DNA from: SZUA-521 sp041738285
GTDB lineage: Bacteria; Pseudomonadota; Gammaproteobacteria; Pseudomonadales; Azotimanducaceae
Direction: 5' to 3'
Assembly (NCBI GenBank): GCA_041738285.1
Contig: JBGSQB010000252.1
Span: 1 to 23,507, forward strand
Length of the DNA: 23,507 bases
Shown here in pieces: positions 21,288 through 23,507 of this stretch; position 1 is the first letter of the stretch, and every line of letters begins with the position of its first letter. Below the pieces are notes generated by a model. That model was given only the letters and a program-made list of their open reading frames with translations, was not told the origin of the DNA and did no database searches. The translations under genes and the position numbers were made by a program.

Positions 21288-22367
21288 CTACCGCTGTTCA
21301 ATCGGGGTGGCAACGCTGTCCAGTTGGCCCGTTGCTGTGCGCGCCGCGGGGTTGGATCCTGCGCAACGCGGCCGTGTAGCCGTTACATGCGTGCTCCAAC
21401 TGAGCAGCCGCTCGGCTATAGCACGCCACCCTTGCGACTCCGCGAACCGGCGTACCATACGCCGGTCGAGCAGCAGCGCACGTTCGATGGCGCGCCTCAG
21501 ACCCTTGTCGAGCGCACCGTTGACTCCTTCTACGACGACATCGATCGGTCCGGTGACGGGAAACGCAGCAACCGGCGTACCGCATGCCATCGCTTCGAGC
21601 ATCACCAGACCAAACGTATCGGTGAGCGACGGGAATACCAGTACGTCGGCTTCTGCGTAGCAGGCAACCAACTCGTCTGCGTATCGGTAACCGAGCCAGG
21701 CGACCTGTGGAAAGCGCGACTCAAGCGATGCGCGCGCGGGTCCGTCGCCCACGACCACCTTGTCGCCTTCGATGTCGAGCTCCAGAAAGGCCTCCAGATT
21801 TTTTTCCACTGCCACGCGACCAACGTACAGCAGGCGCGGTCGCGTACGCCGCCGGCGCGGCTGTGGTCGGAAGCGCTCTGTATCCACGCCCCGTCCCCAC
21901 ACTTGGAGACGTTCGAATCCATGTGCGAGGAGTTCGTGGCGATGCGAGTCGGTGGTCACCAGCACAGCCTCCGCCGGACGATGAAAACGGCGCAGTAAGG
22001 CGTAGCCGATTCGGGTCGGAATCCGCCAACGCGCGTGTGCGTACTCGGGAAACTTGGTGTGCAATGAGGTCGTGAACGGCAGGCCATGGCGGCGCAAGTA
22101 TCGCCGGGCCGCGAAACCAAGCGGCCCTTCGGTGGCGATGTGTACTGCGTCGGGCTCGATCTCGCGGATCAAGCGGCCTATCCGCCACGGGTTGATGGCG
22201 ATCCGGATCTCGGGATAACTCGGCAATGGCACCGTTCGGAAGCAACCAGGCTCCAGCACGCGGACCTCGTGGCCCAGACCCTCGAGTTGCGCGATCACCG
22301 AAACAAGCGTGGTGACGACTCCGTTGGTTTGGGGTTTCCAGGCGTCGGTGACGATGAGTAGTCTCAT
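21288..22367 (-). CDS. Glycosyltransferase, GT4 family
   Basis: 359 residues from ATG 22367 (MRLLIVTDAWKPQTNGVVTT), which overlaps the metallophosphatase stop as ATGA. The N-terminal domain contains GLGHEVRVLEPGCF, PDAVHIATEGPLGFAARR and FTTSLHTKFPEYAHAR; the C-terminal domain has WGRGVDTERFRP, LLYVGRVAVEKNLEAFL and the donor-binding FPSLTDTFGLVMLEAMACGTPVAAF. This is the GT-B glycosyltransferase subfamily that is often found beside UDP-diacylglucosamine pyrophosphatase-like genes. It probably transfers a sugar to a lipid or diacylglycerol at the membrane; the acceptor is not known. The C-terminal 35 residues are low in conserved features. Confidence 0.88.
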   Translation of the reverse strand: MRLLIVTDAWKPQTNGVVTTLVSVIAQLEGLGHEVRVLEPGCFRTVPLPSYPEIRIAINPWRIGRLIREIEPDAVHIATEGPLGFAARRYLRRHGLPFTTSLHTKFPEYAHARWRIPTRIGYALLRRFHRPAEAVLVTTDSHRHELLAHGFERLQVWGRGVDTERFRPQPRRRRTRPRLLYVGRVAVEKNLEAFLELDIEGDKVVVGDGPARASLESRFPQVAWLGYRYADELVACYAEADVLVFPSLTDTFGLVMLEAMACGTPVAAFPVTGPIDVVVEGVNGALDKGLRRAIERALLLDRRMVRRFAESQGWRAIAERLLSWSTHVTATRPRCAGSNPAARTATGQLDSVATPIEQR

Positions 22368-23233
22368 GCGCTCGCGCGACCGGCGAGATGCAATGTCGCC
22401 GGGCCACGTTCGACGTTTGGTTCCTTGTGCAACCAGCGCACGATTTGAAACTGGCCGCTTTCGGATTCGGTGAGCGCCGTACACGACTCCACCCAGTCGC
22501 CGCAGTTCATATAGCGAATACCGTCGTAGTCGCGAATCTCGGCATGATGGATGTGGCCGCATACGGCGCCGGCGAAACCGCGTTGCCTGCATGTCCAGCT
22601 CACCGCGCGTTCGAAGTCGCTCACATAGCTGACCGCCTGCTTGACCCGGTGCTTGACCCATGCCGACAGTGAAAAGTAGCCATATCCAAAATGCGCCCGA
22701 ATCCAGTTCACGGTGCGGTTCGCTCGGAGTAAGAACGTGTAGCCGATGTCACCGAGGAACGCGAGCCATCGGTGATAGCGGGTGACCACGTCGTAAGCAT
22801 CGCCATGGGTGATCAACAACCTTCGGCCATCAGCGGCGACGTGTACCGCTTCGTCAACCAAGCGAAGGTTGCCGATCTCAAGGTCGGAGTAGCCTCGCAG
22901 GAATTCGTCATGGTTTCCCGTAACGTAGGTGACCCGCGTGCCCGCATCGGCCAGGCTGATGAATCGCTTCATCACCGCCGAGTGTGAGTGCGGCCAGTAG
23001 AAGCCGGCGCGCAGACGCCAGCCGTCGATGATGTCACCGACCAAGTACAACTCATCGCAAGTGTGCGCCTCGAGGAACGACAACAGGCGCTCGGCCTGAC
23101 AACCGCGCGTGCCAAGATGAATGTCGGAGAGGAAGATGGTCTTGTAGTGAATCTTGTGAGGATCGCGGGTCGCGTTGGTAGGGGGTTTGCCGGTCCGAGC
23201 CGGCTTGGAGAACACGGTACGTACTGGTTTCAT
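22364..23233 (-). CDS. Calcineurin-type metallophosphatase, UDP-2,3-diacylglucosamine diphosphatase-like
   Basis: About 289 residues from ATG 23233 (MKPVRTVFSKPARTGKPP). An in-frame ATG (23269) and GTG (23296) exist further upstream, and none of the three has a strong ribosome site. All metal-binding motifs are present in order: FLSDIHLG, LVGDIIDGW, VTGNHDEFL, LITHGDAYD and CGHIHHAEI. LpxH enzymes cleave UDP-diacylglucosamine to lipid X in lipid A synthesis. This longer LpxH-like branch is usually annotated with the same function, but its true substrate is not always known. It overlaps the glycosyltransferase by four bases, so the two probably act on the same lipid pathway. Confidence 0.87.
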   Translation of the reverse strand: MKPVRTVFSKPARTGKPPTNATRDPHKIHYKTIFLSDIHLGTRGCQAERLLSFLEAHTCDELYLVGDIIDGWRLRAGFYWPHSHSAVMKRFISLADAGTRVTYVTGNHDEFLRGYSDLEIGNLRLVDEAVHVAADGRRLLITHGDAYDVVTRYHRWLAFLGDIGYTFLLRANRTVNWIRAHFGYGYFSLSAWVKHRVKQAVSYVSDFERAVSWTCRQRGFAGAVCGHIHHAEIRDYDGIRYMNCGDWVESCTALTESESGQFQIVRWLHKEPNVERGPATLHLAGRASA

Positions 23234-23406
23234 GGCGCCTACGATGCCCGGCCGCGATGTCAGGGGCATGACGGTTCGATGAACGTTTCGTGACACCCAA
23301 CGACCGAGGCCGCCGCGCGGTCACCACCGTCCGCGCTGGGCAACAGAATGCGTAGCAGCCCGTCGGACTTGACGCTGGAATGGCGTTGAGTTGAATCCCC
23401 GCGTGA

Positions 23407-23507
23407 CTATGGTCCCGGCGGCGCCTCTCCGCGGCCTACCTCATCGGCCACCCGTCGCGCGCCGACCCGCGCCGGCATGGGCTTGAGCCACCGCGACAGT
23501 TCCAGCC
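23407..23507 (-). CDS. Possible C-terminal end of an unidentified protein (partial)
   Basis: An open frame enters from the right edge and ends at TAG 23409-23407, coding LELSRWLKPMPARVGARRVADEVG and eight more residues. About three quarters of third positions are G or C, as in the neighbouring genes. It is too short to assign a family. If real, it is upstream of the metallophosphatase on the same strand, with a 173-base gap (23234-23406) in which I see no other feature. Confidence 0.35.
   Translation of the reverse strand, partial: LELSRWLKPMPARVGARRVADEVGRGEAPPGP

Overview
This is GC-rich DNA with dense, overlapping genes from a Pseudomonadota chromosome. It is probably gamma- (or beta-) proteobacterial, judging by PBP7-type pbpG, glgB/glgA, a buf operon, NtrC-type regulators and an elongator tRNA-Met with encoded CCA. 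I cannot name the genus. Most genes run on the minus strand, so the window reads best from right to left in its first half.

1-12.7 kb (minus strand). In order of transcription: an alpha/beta hydrolase; glgA and glgB (glycogen synthase and branching enzyme, overlapping); a complete bufferin RiPP operon, bufA-bufB-bufC-bufD (DUF2282 precursor, DUF692/MNIO enzyme, DUF2063 partner, DoxX membrane protein); a 1118-residue hybrid sensor kinase; and a 501-residue NtrC-family response regulator. The last three joins are short. bufA/bufB overlap as TGATG, and bufD/kinase and kinase/regulator both overlap as TTGA, with TTG starts for the two regulators. A second, unlinked bufferin precursor (bufA2) and the start of a mannose-1-phosphate guanylyltransferase-like gene follow. 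Each precursor has a near-perfect sigma-54 promoter (TGGCAC-N5-TTGCT type). Both promoters carry the same 11-base motif plus GGTGG upstream, at positions 10 bp (one helical turn) apart relative to the promoter. The inferred circuit is: stress signal, kinase, regulator, RpoN promoters of both bufferin precursors. Similar sigma-54 sites precede the hydrolase, glgA and the STAS gene.

12.7-15.9 kb. A divergent GAF-PAS sigma-54 activator with a kinase-like GAF domain is followed by a small STAS protein with its own sigma-54-like promoter. Converging on these is pbpG (PBP7/8-type endopeptidase).

16.0-20.6 kb. An integrated element adjoins a 3' half of tRNA-Met. It carries a tyrosine integrase, a DUF4224 protein, a divergent operon (small HTH protein, CHC2 zinc-finger primase-like protein, RecA/RepA-type ATPase) and a 23-bp perfect inverted repeat with 9-bp iterations. 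About 1.35 kb of non-coding DNA follows, unusually rich in short hairpins, ending in a plus-strand terminator-like structure. The second end of the element was not found.

20.7-23.5 kb (minus strand). A UDP-2,3-diacylglucosamine diphosphatase-like metallophosphatase overlaps a family 4 glycosyltransferase. Next is a thioredoxin-type ArsC whose only well-placed start codon is ATT. The right edge may hold the C-terminal end of another gene.
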